In this document: positions 48,158 through 56,814 of the stretch, piece after piece
How positions within the stretch are numbered: position 1 is the stretch's first letter
How the letters are laid out: each line of letters starts with the position of its first letter
NCBI RefSeq assembly: GCF_016862195.1
Contig: NZ_BOMM01000050.1
Span: forward strand, 124,001-188,000
Origin: Paractinoplanes ferrugineus
GTDB lineage: Bacteria; Actinomycetota; Actinomycetes; Mycobacteriales; Micromonosporaceae
DNA: 64,000 nucleotides
Direction: 5' to 3'
Translations under genes and position numbers: made by a program
Notes under the pieces: generated by a model
Database searches by the model: none
What the model saw: the letters and a program-made list of their open reading frames with translations, nothing else
Told to the model about the DNA's origin: nothing

Positions 48158-50212
48158 TTGAAGCACAGGTTTGCGGTGGTGACCGGCGTGGCCGCCGCCA
48201 CCATCGCGGGGTCCATCGCCCTGACCATGCCGCTGGGGAACGCGGCGACCTCCTCGGCCCCCGCGGCACCCGAGAGCGCTTCCGCCGCCGACCCGGTCCC
48301 GACCGCCGTCGCCGAGTCGCGGGCGGCCACCTCGGCGTCGGCGCTGGTGGCCAAGGACCCGAAGCGGTTCTTCGCCGGCAGCCACGAGAAGCTGGTCAAG
48401 CGCCAGGTGGTCAGCCAGCACGGACTGCAGTACGTGGCCTACACGCGTACCTATCAGGGTCTGCCGGTCGAGGGCGGCGACGCGGTCGTCGTCACCGACG
48501 CCAAGGGCGCCGTGCTCGACAACTACGTCGCCCAGCAGCAGGCGCTGTCGGTCGGCACCACCGCGAAGATCCCGGCCACGACGGCGGTCCGGACGGCACG
48601 CAAGCAGCTCGCCAAGGTCACCTCCGCGGACCCCGGCACCCTCAAGGTCGTCGCCCAGGAGGCCGGCGTCCTGGCGTACGAGGTGGTGGTCTCCGGCAGC
48701 AAGCGGGTCGAGAGCAGGCTGGTCCCGAGCGTGCTGCACGTCTTCGTGGACGCGACCACCGGCAAGGTAATGAACGAGCTGACCCGCGACGACGTCGTGG
48801 ACGCCACCGGGCACGGCGCCTACTACGGCGACGTCACGATCAACACGCAGAATTCGGGCGGGCAGTTCGTCATGCGCGACACCACCCGCCCCGGCCTGGC
48901 CTGCGGCCCGCAGAGCGGCCAGCCGTTCAGCAGCACCACCGACGCCTGGGGCACCGGCAGCGCTACCGACCTGGTCACCGGCTGCGTCGACGCGATGTAC
49001 ACGGTCTCGAAGGAATGGGACATGCTGCGCGAGTGGCTCGGCCGCAACGGCATAGACGGCAATGGCAAGGCTTTCCCGGTACGGATGGGCCTGCAGGACG
49101 TCAACGCCTTCTGGAACGGCTCGCGGGTCGAGATCGGCCACTCCTCCGACAACAGGCGGCTGCTCACCACGATGGACGTGCTCGGACACGAGTTCGGTCA
49201 CGCGATCAACCAGTTCACCCCGGGCGGGTCGAGTGCCGGCAACGAGGCCGGCGGCATGAACGAGTCCACCGGTGACATCTTCGGTGCCCTGACCGAGTTC
49301 TTCGCCGACGACCCGAAGGACAAGCCCGACTACACCGTGGGCGAGCTGGCGAACCTGACCGGCAACGGGCCGATCCGCAACATGGCCGACCCGTCGAAGG
49401 TCGGCGACCCGAACTGTTTCTCCAGCGCCATCCCGAACACCGAGGTGCACGCCGCGGCGGGCCCGCAGAACCACTGGTTCTACCTGCTGGCCGAGGGCTC
49501 GCGGCCGACCGACGGGCAGCCGACCAGCCCGACCTGCAACAACAGTACGGTCACCGGCATCGGCATCGAGAAGGCCGGCCAGATCTACATGGCCACGCTG
49601 AACCGCAAGACCAGCGGCTGGACGCACGCCAAGGCGCGGGCCGCCTCGGTGGCCGCGGCGGCGCAGCTGTTCGGCAACGGCACCGAGTGCGCGACCGTCA
49701 AGGCGGCGTGGACCGCGGTGAGCGTCCCGGCCGGCGGCAGCGAGCCGGCCTGCACCGGCACCGGCCCGACCACGGCACCGACCACTCGCCCGACGACCGC
49801 CCCCACCACAGCGCCGACCACCCGGCCGACGACCACCCCCACCACCGCCGCCCCCACCACCGCCGCGCCGACCACCGCACCGACCGGTTCGCCGACGGGT
49901 GACTGCCAGGCCGGCTTCACCCAGCACGACAGCGGCGCGGTCGCCGCCGGTGCGACCGCGGTCACCAGCACGTTCACCGCCACGGCCGGCCGGCACACCG
50001 CCTGCCTGGCCGGCCCGTCCGGGGCCGACTTCGACCTCTACCTGGACAAGTTCGTCAACGGGCGGTGGACGAACGTGGCCAAGGCCACCGGCGAGACGGC
50101 GCGGGAGAACCTCGCGTACACCGGCACCGCCGGCTCGTACCGCTACCGCATCGTGTCCTTCGCCGGCGCCGGCAACGCCGTCCTCGGCTGGAACACGCCC
50201 ACCGGAGGCTGA
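48158..50212 (+). CDS. Secreted M4-family (thermolysin-like) metalloprotease with PPC domain
   Basis: This is a 684-residue pre-pro-protein. The TTG start has AGGAG five bases upstream; an in-frame ATG further up gives no better signal. A signal peptide (MKHRFAVVTGVAAATIAGSI) is followed by an FTP/PepSY propeptide to about residue 215. The M4 catalytic domain has HEFGH at 344-348, the third ligand Glu in NESTGD and the late catalytic His in VHAAAGPQNHWFY. A Thr/Pro linker of about 40 residues joins a C-terminal pre-peptidase domain of about 100 residues. It degrades extracellular protein. It is a single-gene unit ended by a strong terminator. Confidence 0.93.
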   Translation: MKHRFAVVTGVAAATIAGSIALTMPLGNAATSSAPAAPESASAADPVPTAVAESRAATSASALVAKDPKRFFAGSHEKLVKRQVVSQHGLQYVAYTRTYQGLPVEGGDAVVVTDAKGAVLDNYVAQQQALSVGTTAKIPATTAVRTARKQLAKVTSADPGTLKVVAQEAGVLAYEVVVSGSKRVESRLVPSVLHVFVDATTGKVMNELTRDDVVDATGHGAYYGDVTINTQNSGGQFVMRDTTRPGLACGPQSGQPFSSTTDAWGTGSATDLVTGCVDAMYTVSKEWDMLREWLGRNGIDGNGKAFPVRMGLQDVNAFWNGSRVEIGHSSDNRRLLTTMDVLGHEFGHAINQFTPGGSSAGNEAGGMNESTGDIFGALTEFFADDPKDKPDYTVGELANLTGNGPIRNMADPSKVGDPNCFSSAIPNTEVHAAAGPQNHWFYLLAEGSRPTDGQPTSPTCNNSTVTGIGIEKAGQIYMATLNRKTSGWTHAKARAASVAAAAQLFGNGTECATVKAAWTAVSVPAGGSEPACTGTGPTTAPTTRPTTAPTTAPTTRPTTTPTTAAPTTAAPTTAPTGSPTGDCQAGFTQHDSGAVAAGATAVTSTFTATAGRHTACLAGPSGADFDLYLDKFVNGRWTNVAKATGETARENLAYTGTAGSYRYRIVSFAGAGNAVLGWNTPTGG
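49767..49887 (+). repeat. Thr/Pro-rich linker repeat inside the protease gene
   Basis: Short imperfect repeats of the ACC-CGG/GCC-CCG-ACC-ACC type encode PTTAPTTRPTT units. They link the catalytic domain to the C-terminal domain. Such tracts vary in copy number by slippage. Confidence 0.8.
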
Positions 50213-50227
50213 GCACCGGGGCAGAAG

Positions 50228-50259
50228 GGCCCGGGGCGGCGTGCACGCCGCCCCGGGCC
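50228..50259 (+). terminator. 32-base perfect palindrome terminator after the protease gene
   Basis: The half-site GCCCGGGGCGGCGTG and its complement meet without a spacer, so the hairpin closes on a TGCA loop. CTCGCCTTTT follows. It begins 16 bases after the protease stop and is a strong intrinsic terminator. Confidence 0.87.
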
Positions 50260-50439
50260 TCGCCTTTTCCCGATCAGCCACCCGACCGATCACCCGGGTA
50301 TCGCTGATCAGCCGGCCGGCGCCGTAGATCCTCCGACCCGCGCCGGTCGCGGTCGAAAGGCGCGGCGTGACCGGGGCCATCAGCCCCGTCGACCTACTGC
50401 CGAGTAACGTCGAGCCGCCACCATCGACAGGAGCATCAG

Positions 50440-51450
50440 GTGAAAGAGATCCGCCTCGCCGCCCGACCCACCGGCTGGCCCACCCTCGAGCACTTCGACG
50501 TCGCCGAGTGCGAGGTCCCCGAGCCCGGCAACGACCAGGTGCTGGTCCGTAACCTGTTCATGTCCGTCGACCCCTACATGCGCGGGCGGATGAACGACAC
50601 CAAGTCCTACATCCCACCCTTCCAGGTCGGCGCGCCGCTGGACGGCGGCGCGATCGGCGAGGTGGTCGCCTCACCCGCCGGCGGCATCCCGGTCGGTGCG
50701 GTGGTGGTGCACGGGTACGGCTGGCGGGAGTACGCGGCCGTCGATGCCCGGCAGGTCACCGTGGTGGACCCGGACGCTGCCCCGACGCTCTCGGCATACC
50801 TCGGGGTGCTCGGGATGACCGGGCTCACCGCGTACGTCGGCCTGTTGGACATCGCCCAGTTCCGCGCGGGAGACACCGTCTTCGTGTCCGGCGCCGCCGG
50901 CGCCGTAGGCAGCATCGTCGGGCAGATCGCCCGGCTCCGCGGCGCGAAACGGGTCATCGGCAGCGCCGGCTCCCCCGAGAAGGCCCGCCACCTGACCGAG
51001 GAACTCGGCTTCGACGCGGCGTTCAACTATCGCGACGCCCCGGTCCGCGACCAGCTGCGCGCCGCCGCCCCCGACGGCATCGACGTCTATTTCGACAACG
51101 TCGGCGGCGATCACCTGGAAGCCGCGATCGGCGAACTCCGGAAGTACGGCCGGGTCGCCCTCTGCGGCGCCATCGCGCAGTACAACGACACCGCGCCGCC
51201 CACCGGCCCGCGCAACCTCGCCCAGGCCATCGGCAAGGAACTCAACCTGCGCGGCTTCATCGTCTCCAACCACAACGACCGGATGGGCGATTTCGTCGCC
51301 GAGGTCGGCGGCTGGCTGCGCGACGGCCGGCTCTCCGCCCGCGAAACCGTGGTGGACGGGCTCGCGAACGCCCCGGAGGCGTTCCTCGGGCTGCTTCGCG
51401 GCGAGAACACCGGCAAGATGCTCGTCCGCCTCGGTGAGCGAGCGGGGTGA
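50440..51450 (+). CDS. NADP-dependent oxidoreductase (CurA/leukotriene B4 dehydrogenase-like)
   Basis: This 336-residue zinc-free MDR enzyme is of the CurA/PTGR type. It has SVDPYMRGRMNDTKSY at the N-terminal side, LGMTGLTAYVGLLDIAQFRA, the NADP site VSGAAGAVGSIVGQIARLRG, FNYRDAPVRDQL and YFDNVGGDHLEAAI. These enzymes reduce the double bond of alpha,beta-unsaturated ketones and aldehydes with NADPH. The start is GTG with AGGAG six bases upstream. It stands alone, with no clear functional link to the neighbours. Confidence 0.92.
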   Translation: MKEIRLAARPTGWPTLEHFDVAECEVPEPGNDQVLVRNLFMSVDPYMRGRMNDTKSYIPPFQVGAPLDGGAIGEVVASPAGGIPVGAVVVHGYGWREYAAVDARQVTVVDPDAAPTLSAYLGVLGMTGLTAYVGLLDIAQFRAGDTVFVSGAAGAVGSIVGQIARLRGAKRVIGSAGSPEKARHLTEELGFDAAFNYRDAPVRDQLRAAAPDGIDVYFDNVGGDHLEAAIGELRKYGRVALCGAIAQYNDTAPPTGPRNLAQAIGKELNLRGFIVSNHNDRMGDFVAEVGGWLRDGRLSARETVVDGLANAPEAFLGLLRGENTGKMLVRLGERAG

Positions 51451-51523
51451 CCGCCGCGGGCTCGACCACGTCGATGCGGATCGCCCTACCCGCGCACTTC
51501 CGAGCCGGCGTACCGGAAGCTCG

Positions 51524-52426
51524 TCAGCTACCCGGCTGACGGATCGCAGCGCCCGGATCGGTGCTCTGCTCCAGGGCCGTCCACCACTCCTCCAACTCAT
51601 CGACCCGGCTCTGAAGTGCGGCGTTCGCCGCCCGGACCCTCGCCAGTTCCTCGGTCAGCGCACCGATCGGCCCGGCGACGGTCAGGGCGTCGAGCCAACC
51701 CGCGACCAGCCGATCCTCAGCGGCGATCCGGCGGAGCGCGGAGGCGACCACCTCCGGTGACAACTCAGCCACGAACTCTCTCGGGAGCGTGAGCAGGCGG
51801 GCGACCTCGCCGAGGCTCCGCGCGGCGCTCATCTGGCGCCGAAGGCGCTCGCCGGACGGCACCGCCGGTTCGGCCGGTGCCGCAGCCGCCGCGATCGGCT
51901 TGGCGGGCGAAGGAGCGGGCTTCGACACAGGCGCGGGCGCAGGTGCCGGCTCCGGTTCGACCTCGGCCGCTGACGGGAGTTCGGGAAGGTCGTCCCCCAC
52001 CCAGGCGTACGCCAGAGTGTCGCCCTTCTGCCGTCGGACGACATTCGGCCACTTGGGCAGAACCGCCAGCGCGCGGGGCCCGTACCGGGCCCAGGTCTCG
52101 TTCCGGAGACCGAGCTCGGCCAGACGCTCCCGGATCTCTCGCACCTTCAGCGGGACCGACGAATCGGCCAGCAGATGGAGAACCACCGCGAGGGGCTCCT
52201 GGGCGAAGACGGCGTGGAACAGCCGCGGGTCGGACAGGGCCAGGAAACGCAGCGAACCCCTCATCGCGACGTGAACGCCGGCGCCGCGAGGGACAAGCTC
52301 TTCCTCGTCGGTGTCATCCCACTTGACCCGATAGTTTGTCCCGTCTTCCGCGACGACCGATCCGGCTCGGGTACGGCGTACGCCGAACGAATCGGACACC
52401 TGGACAAGACCTTGATCTGCGCTCAC
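51524..52426 (-). CDS. Hypothetical protein with Tudor-like N-terminus and coiled-coil C-terminus
   Basis: This is a 300-residue soluble protein. Residues 15-55 (RAGSVVAEDGTNYRVKWDDT, then DEEELVPRGAGV) resemble a small SH3/Tudor-like barrel. Residues about 70-150 form a helical winged-helix-like region (LAVVLHLLADSSVPLKVREI). A Pro/Glu/Ala linker (around 155-195) leads to a helical C-terminus with a probable coiled coil (ELARVRAANAALQSRVDELE). Such architecture suggests a DNA- or protein-binding adaptor. No family name can be given. Confidence 0.65.
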   Translation of the reverse strand: MSADQGLVQVSDSFGVRRTRAGSVVAEDGTNYRVKWDDTDEEELVPRGAGVHVAMRGSLRFLALSDPRLFHAVFAQEPLAVVLHLLADSSVPLKVREIRERLAELGLRNETWARYGPRALAVLPKWPNVVRRQKGDTLAYAWVGDDLPELPSAAEVEPEPAPAPAPVSKPAPSPAKPIAAAAAPAEPAVPSGERLRRQMSAARSLGEVARLLTLPREFVAELSPEVVASALRRIAAEDRLVAGWLDALTVAGPIGALTEELARVRAANAALQSRVDELEEWWTALEQSTDPGAAIRQPGS

Positions 52427-52486
52427 GAATGCGACTGTAATCGCTCTCGCCGCGGCCGGGGCGCCGTTGTCGGCGTCGTCGCCGGC

Positions 52487-54076
52487 CTACGGGCTCGGCA
52501 CCGGGAGCTTGCAGGTCGCGTCCTTCACCGGCAAACGTCCGGAACCCAGGTAGGCGCCGATCCGGTCGACGACACAAGCGCCAGGTTTCCCGTAAAGGAT
52601 GGCGTGCCCTTGGCCGTTGAGGACGGTGAGCAGGCGCGAAGCCGGCAGGGCGCGGTGCATCCGCTGGGCGCCTTCCCACGGGGTGTTCGGATCCCACTCG
52701 TTCTGCACGATGAGCGCACCGACTGGACTGTGCACCGTGACGGCGGGCTCGGCGGACCGGTGGGTCCAGAAAGCACAGGCATTGACATTGGTGACGAGGT
52801 CGCCGGTCAGAGGCTCCTTCTTCCGCGCCGATTGCGCCTCGCGGCGGTACTGCTCGACGTCGGGCGACAAACGACCGACCTCGCCACATGTCACGGCCAT
52901 ATTCAGCGATCGGAAAGCGTCATCCCCCTCCGTCGGCGGGTCGCTGGGGAAGTCGGGGCCGGCGCCTGTCGCGGGTTCCGAGGTGCGCATGTTCTCGCGC
53001 AGATTGACCACGTACTCGGCGCCCTTCTTCAGGTCGTACATCGCGCTGCGCAGCTGCCATCGGACTTCGCCGGGGTCGAGTCCCTCCAGCGGCCGCTGTT
53101 CCAAGCTCCGGATCATGCCGAAGAGCCGCCGAGTGACCTCGGCCGGTGTGCTTGCGAGGTGGTAGCGATCGTCGTGGGCGGCGGCCCAGGTGGCCCACCG
53201 CCGCATGGCGGCCGGGACAGCTTTGGACAGCAGGTGGTAGCTGCCGTCCCAGTCCGGCGGGAGGGAGCTGTCCAGCACGATCCGGTCGGTCCGCTCGGGG
53301 AAGAGCGTGGCGTAGACGCCCCCGAGGTACGTCCCATAGGACACGCCGACGTAGGAGAGTTTCTTCTCGCCCAGCACGGCGCGGATCAGGTCCATGTCGC
53401 GGGCGGTGTTGACGGTTGTGAAGTGCGCCATGCGCGGGCCGATGTTGCGGGCGCAGGTGTCCGCGACATCGCGGCTGCGCGCCGCGATGTCCTCGAAGGT
53501 CGCCGGGTCGTACGGGTAGGCGAGGGTGTCGATGAAGGACGACTGATAGCCGCTGAGACGGCACCGCAGCGGAGAACTTCCCCCGGTACCGCGCGGGTCC
53601 ATCCCGATCAGGTCGTACTGCTCATGCACCTCGGCCGGCAGGACGTCCCGCAGCAACCCCGGCAAGTCGAGGCCGGGTCCGCCCGGGCCGCCGGGGTTGC
53701 TCAGCAACACTCCCCGCCGCCGGTCGGGCCGGCTTGCCGCGATCCGCGACAGTGCCACGGAGACCACGGGCCCAGCCGGGGCACGATAGTCCAGTGGAGC
53801 GGTGATCCGGGCGCACTGCAGGCCGGCAATCCCGGCAAGGTCGCCGTCCGTGCATGCGCCCCACGTCACCGGTTGGTTCCGGTACGCCGCCAGCGAGTCC
53901 TCGCTCGCCGACGCCGACGGCGAACTCGCCCGGTCCGCGCCGTAACCGACAGACGCGGTCGCTGCCACGCCGGCCACGGCCATCGTTACGACACCGGCCA
54001 CCAGGAGCCGGCGGCGGGAGCTCCGCCTCGGCGAAGGTCCAGACGGAAGTTGCCTTGTCTCATCCATGACACGCAT
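52487..54076 (-). CDS. Secreted tripeptidyl-aminopeptidase-like alpha/beta hydrolase
   Basis: This 529-residue protein of the actinomycete TAP/SlpD group starts with an Arg-rich signal peptide (RRSSRRRLLVAGVVTMAVAG). It has the family's VLLSNPGGPGGPGLDLPG oxyanion loop, DLIGMDPRGTGGSS and the nucleophile motif VGVSYGTYLGG. The C-terminal TAP-like domain carries QNEWDPNTPWEG and the catalytic His in NGQGHAIL. It removes N-terminal tripeptides from proteins outside the cell and may use peptides released by the M4 protease. The start is the ATG of MRVMDETRQL; nearby ATGs in frame are also possible. Confidence 0.9.
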   Translation of the reverse strand: MRVMDETRQLPSGPSPRRSSRRRLLVAGVVTMAVAGVAATASVGYGADRASSPSASASEDSLAAYRNQPVTWGACTDGDLAGIAGLQCARITAPLDYRAPAGPVVSVALSRIAASRPDRRRGVLLSNPGGPGGPGLDLPGLLRDVLPAEVHEQYDLIGMDPRGTGGSSPLRCRLSGYQSSFIDTLAYPYDPATFEDIAARSRDVADTCARNIGPRMAHFTTVNTARDMDLIRAVLGEKKLSYVGVSYGTYLGGVYATLFPERTDRIVLDSSLPPDWDGSYHLLSKAVPAAMRRWATWAAAHDDRYHLASTPAEVTRRLFGMIRSLEQRPLEGLDPGEVRWQLRSAMYDLKKGAEYVVNLRENMRTSEPATGAGPDFPSDPPTEGDDAFRSLNMAVTCGEVGRLSPDVEQYRREAQSARKKEPLTGDLVTNVNACAFWTHRSAEPAVTVHSPVGALIVQNEWDPNTPWEGAQRMHRALPASRLLTVLNGQGHAILYGKPGACVVDRIGAYLGSGRLPVKDATCKLPVPSP

Positions 54077-54087
54077 GGTGGCCGCCC

Positions 54088-54279
54088 GTCCGGGACCCAC
54101 ACATCAGCCACGAGTCGGGCGCCGACGTCGAGGTCGTGCAGCCCGATCCGGCCTACCTCCACCTGAGCGGCTGGGGTCTGCACGCCCTGGACGGCAAGCT
54201 CGCGCCAGAGGCGTACGAAGTCGGCCGTCTATGGGGAGCCGAGCAGGCCACGCGGATCGCCGAACACTGGAACCGGTGA
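54088..54279 (+). pseudogene. C-terminal gene remnant
   Basis: A frame without a start codon reads HISHESGADVEVVQPDPAYL, then HLSGWGLHALDGKLAPEAYE and WGAEQATRIAEHWNR to a TGA. The composition is protein-like and the helix at the end is regular, but its upstream part is cut off by the divergent peptidase gene. It looks like the last 60 residues of a lost gene. No family is recognised. Confidence 0.45.
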
Positions 54280-54616
54280 ACAACCAGGAACGGCGCCTCC
54301 ACGTCCGATTCGGGCTGGGACCGGAGTCCCGGCCCGAGACTCCGGGATGCGGTTCAGCGAGATGGGCACCGCTCTTCGGCCACGTGGAGTGGCACACGTA
54401 CGTCAATTCATGAGTACGACCCAGGCGTCGAGTTGTTCACCGGGACACTCCGGTTCGACCCTGTCGAGGACTCGCCGTCACTCACCACGGAGAGCGCCGA
54501 TCTGCGGCGGCGGGGGGGCAAGCAGCATCCTCTGCGCACTGGCGGCCAGCCCGTACCGGCTGAATCGGCACAGTTTCCCCGATGGTCGGTGAATGAAAGC
54601 CGGCGCGCCACCTCGA
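54280..54616. other. Intergenic region without a supportable gene
   Basis: Short frames with protein-like stretches (for example HEYDPGVELFTGTLRFDPVE on the plus strand) lack starts and ribosome sites. They may be further decayed coding DNA. No repeat, RNA gene or terminator was recognised. Confidence 0.4.
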
Positions 54617-56296
54617 TCATCTCGGCGAGACGGCATCCTGGCTGTCGACGGATCCGACCCGGCGGGTGGGGGCCGACGATTGTTTCGATTGAGTCCGGGA
54701 TCGATCCGTAGGTGTGTTGTCGAAGCTGTTCAGCACGGCTCCGGACGGAACAGGTTGGGCATTGATGTCGGCGAGGCTGCGAATGGTGAGGTCGGCGAAG
54801 GTGGCGGCGCCGCCGTCGGCGTAGAGCGCGATGCCGTTGTCGCCCGAGGTTCCGAAGACCTCGCTGGAGTGCACGTACTTGCCGTCGTCGATGAATAATT
54901 CGATGCTGGTGCGGTCCACCAGGATGCGGAGCCGGACCTTCTTCTGTGCGGAGTCGAACGGGCTCCGGCTTTCGAGGTAGCGGTTGGTGGGGTCCGGCTG
55001 GTTCGTGTTGCCGCGGTTGAGATAGGCGTAGTCGCCGTAAACGCCGGCGTCGGCGTGCCGGGTCCCGTCGGGAGATTTGCGTAGCTGGATGCCGACGTTG
55101 TTGAGCCGGCTCCAGCTGACGTCGGTGGTGAGCTCGTATGCCTCGCCGGTGTAGCTGAGCGGGACTGTCCCGTCGACCTGCACGGAGCCCAAGATGGTGG
55201 TGCCGGCGACGATGTCGCTCAGGCCGGTCACGGGCTGCGAGACCAGGCTGTAGCCGCCGGTGCTCTGCCGCTTGAGTTTGATCTCACGCACGATGGAGTT
55301 GGTGCCGTTGAAGCCGTCGTTGGTCCAGGTGGGGGTGTTCGCCGGGTAGTCCCAGTTGTTCATCCAGCCGATGCCGTAGCGGCTGCCCACCGGGTTGGTG
55401 GGGTTCTCCCAGGTCACTGCGCCGTACCAGTCCCAGCCGTAGTCGAGCCACTGTTGCGGGGCGTCCTGCTGGAAGCCGGTCCCGGTGAAACTGCCGGTCC
55501 AGTAGGCGTACGTGTTCGGCTGGCCGCTGGATTTGCCGTTGGCCGACGCGGCGATGACCCATTTCACGGTTCCGTCGTCGGCGGTCATCTTGAACAGGTC
55601 GGGGCATTCGAGCGCGCCGATGCCGGACATGCCCCATCGACCGGCCCGCTGCCAGTTCTTGAGGTTGGTGGATGTGTAGAAACTGAGCTGGTCGTTTTCG
55701 GCGAGTACGGTGACCCAGCGGTTCCGGTCGGCGTCCCAGATGATCTTCGGGTCGCGGAAGTCGACCCGCCCGGGGTTCGCGATCACCGGTGCGGTGCTGT
55801 AACTGCGGAAGGTGGCGCCACCATCGGTGGAGTACCAGAGGAACTGGGCCTGCGCGCCGTTGTTCGCGGCGTCCCCCTGGGTGGCCAGGGCTACCACGGC
55901 GCCGGCGCCGAATCCGGCGGTGTTGCTCGTGTCGACGACTGGCGAGCCGGACCAGATGCTTCCGTTGGGGGTCGTGTCCTTGGGGACGGCGATTCCGCGT
56001 TCGGTGAAGCGGACCAGGTCGGTGCTGGTGGCGCGCCGCCACGCGGTGCGGCTGGTGGCCGGGTAGTCGTCGTTGTAGAGGTAGTAGTAGTGGAACTGCC
56101 CACCGAGGTAGATCGGTCGTTGGGGGTCGTTCATCCACCGGTCCGGCACGATGTGGTGGTAGAGCGGGCGGTAGGTCGTCGCCGCCACGGGCGTCGCGGC
56201 GACGCGCTGGGGTGGCAGGCCGGCCGCGAGCAGTAGTGCCACGGCGCCCAGGACGGAGGCGCCGGTGCGGGTGATGGCAGGAAGCGGCGTTTGCAC
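54617..56296 (-). CDS. Secreted glycoside hydrolase family 32 enzyme (levanase/inulinase type)
   Basis: This is a 559-residue protein. The GTG start has AGGAGGG upstream, and the signal peptide spans about residues 12-35 (ASVLGAVALLLAAGLPPQRV). The five-bladed propeller carries the GH32 residues: nucleophile Asp57 in WMNDPQ, Asp182 in RDPK and acid Glu230 in ECPD. A beta-sandwich C-terminal domain follows (VRLRILVDRTSIELFIDDGK). It releases fructose from fructans or sucrose outside the cell. The last 40 residues are low-complexity and polar. It lies downstream of a LacI gene and close to a fructokinase-type gene, so a fructan-use locus is likely. Confidence 0.92.
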   Translation of the reverse strand: MQTPLPAITRTGASVLGAVALLLAAGLPPQRVAATPVAATTYRPLYHHIVPDRWMNDPQRPIYLGGQFHYYYLYNDDYPATSRTAWRRATSTDLVRFTERGIAVPKDTTPNGSIWSGSPVVDTSNTAGFGAGAVVALATQGDAANNGAQAQFLWYSTDGGATFRSYSTAPVIANPGRVDFRDPKIIWDADRNRWVTVLAENDQLSFYTSTNLKNWQRAGRWGMSGIGALECPDLFKMTADDGTVKWVIAASANGKSSGQPNTYAYWTGSFTGTGFQQDAPQQWLDYGWDWYGAVTWENPTNPVGSRYGIGWMNNWDYPANTPTWTNDGFNGTNSIVREIKLKRQSTGGYSLVSQPVTGLSDIVAGTTILGSVQVDGTVPLSYTGEAYELTTDVSWSRLNNVGIQLRKSPDGTRHADAGVYGDYAYLNRGNTNQPDPTNRYLESRSPFDSAQKKVRLRILVDRTSIELFIDDGKYVHSSEVFGTSGDNGIALYADGGAATFADLTIRSLADINAQPVPSGAVLNSFDNTPTDRSRTQSKQSSAPTRRVGSVDSQDAVSPR

Positions 56297-56349
56297 AGGG
56301 GATGCCCTCCTGTTCTCGTGGGCTCCTGGCGTTGTCTGAGGCCGTGAGC

Positions 56350-56738
56350 CCGCATTTGCCAGACGGTGACCTTCGCCTGGGTTTCCTCTCGGGATGGAGC
56401 CGTTCGGTGAACACGGATCCGCCGGGCAGGAAGACTTCCGTCCAACAGCAGCCGCACGTCGCTGGTACCGCCGTCGGTGATGGGTGCGGTGGACGTACGG
56501 CCGGCCCGTTCGGCGTGCAGTACCGCGCGGTGTCGCTCGGCGTGCCCGGCGGCGGGGTCGATGGTGAGGGTGAGGTCGTTGTCGTCGAGGCGCAGGGAAC
56601 GTGGCCGGTTGCCGGGCGGCGCCACGCGGGCGCATCTCGAGGCAGGGTCAGCAGACCGGCCCAGCCGGCTGCCAGTACGTCGGTCTGGGATCGGTCCTCC
56701 CAGGACCATCTCCACAGCAGGATGCGTTCCGGCGTGAC
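56350..56738 (-). pseudogene. Decayed C-terminal part of a second GH32 gene
   Basis: Upstream of the intact GH32 gene the reverse strand reads VTPERILLWRWSWEDRSQTD then VLAAGWAGLLTLPRDA. After a one-base shift it continues RSLRLDDNDLTLTIDPAAGH and DVRLLLDGSLPARRIRVHRT, ending VTVWQM. This is the order of the end of the propeller and the beta-sandwich domain of sucrose-6-phosphate hydrolase-type GH32 enzymes. The N-terminal two thirds are missing. It is therefore a truncated, frameshifted relic of another fructosidase, not a duplicate of the neighbouring enzyme. Confidence 0.68.
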
Positions 56739-56814
56739 CGGTTCCTTTGATCTCTTAAATTCTCTCCTCAGCCGACCAGCCGGTCAGGGAAGCGGAGCCG
56801 CGAGATTCAGGCGA

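Noticed and set aside
49767..49887. Repetitive tract as possible CRISPR or tandem-repeat element
   Set aside because: It is in frame and encodes a Thr/Pro linker; there are no spacers or constant repeats.
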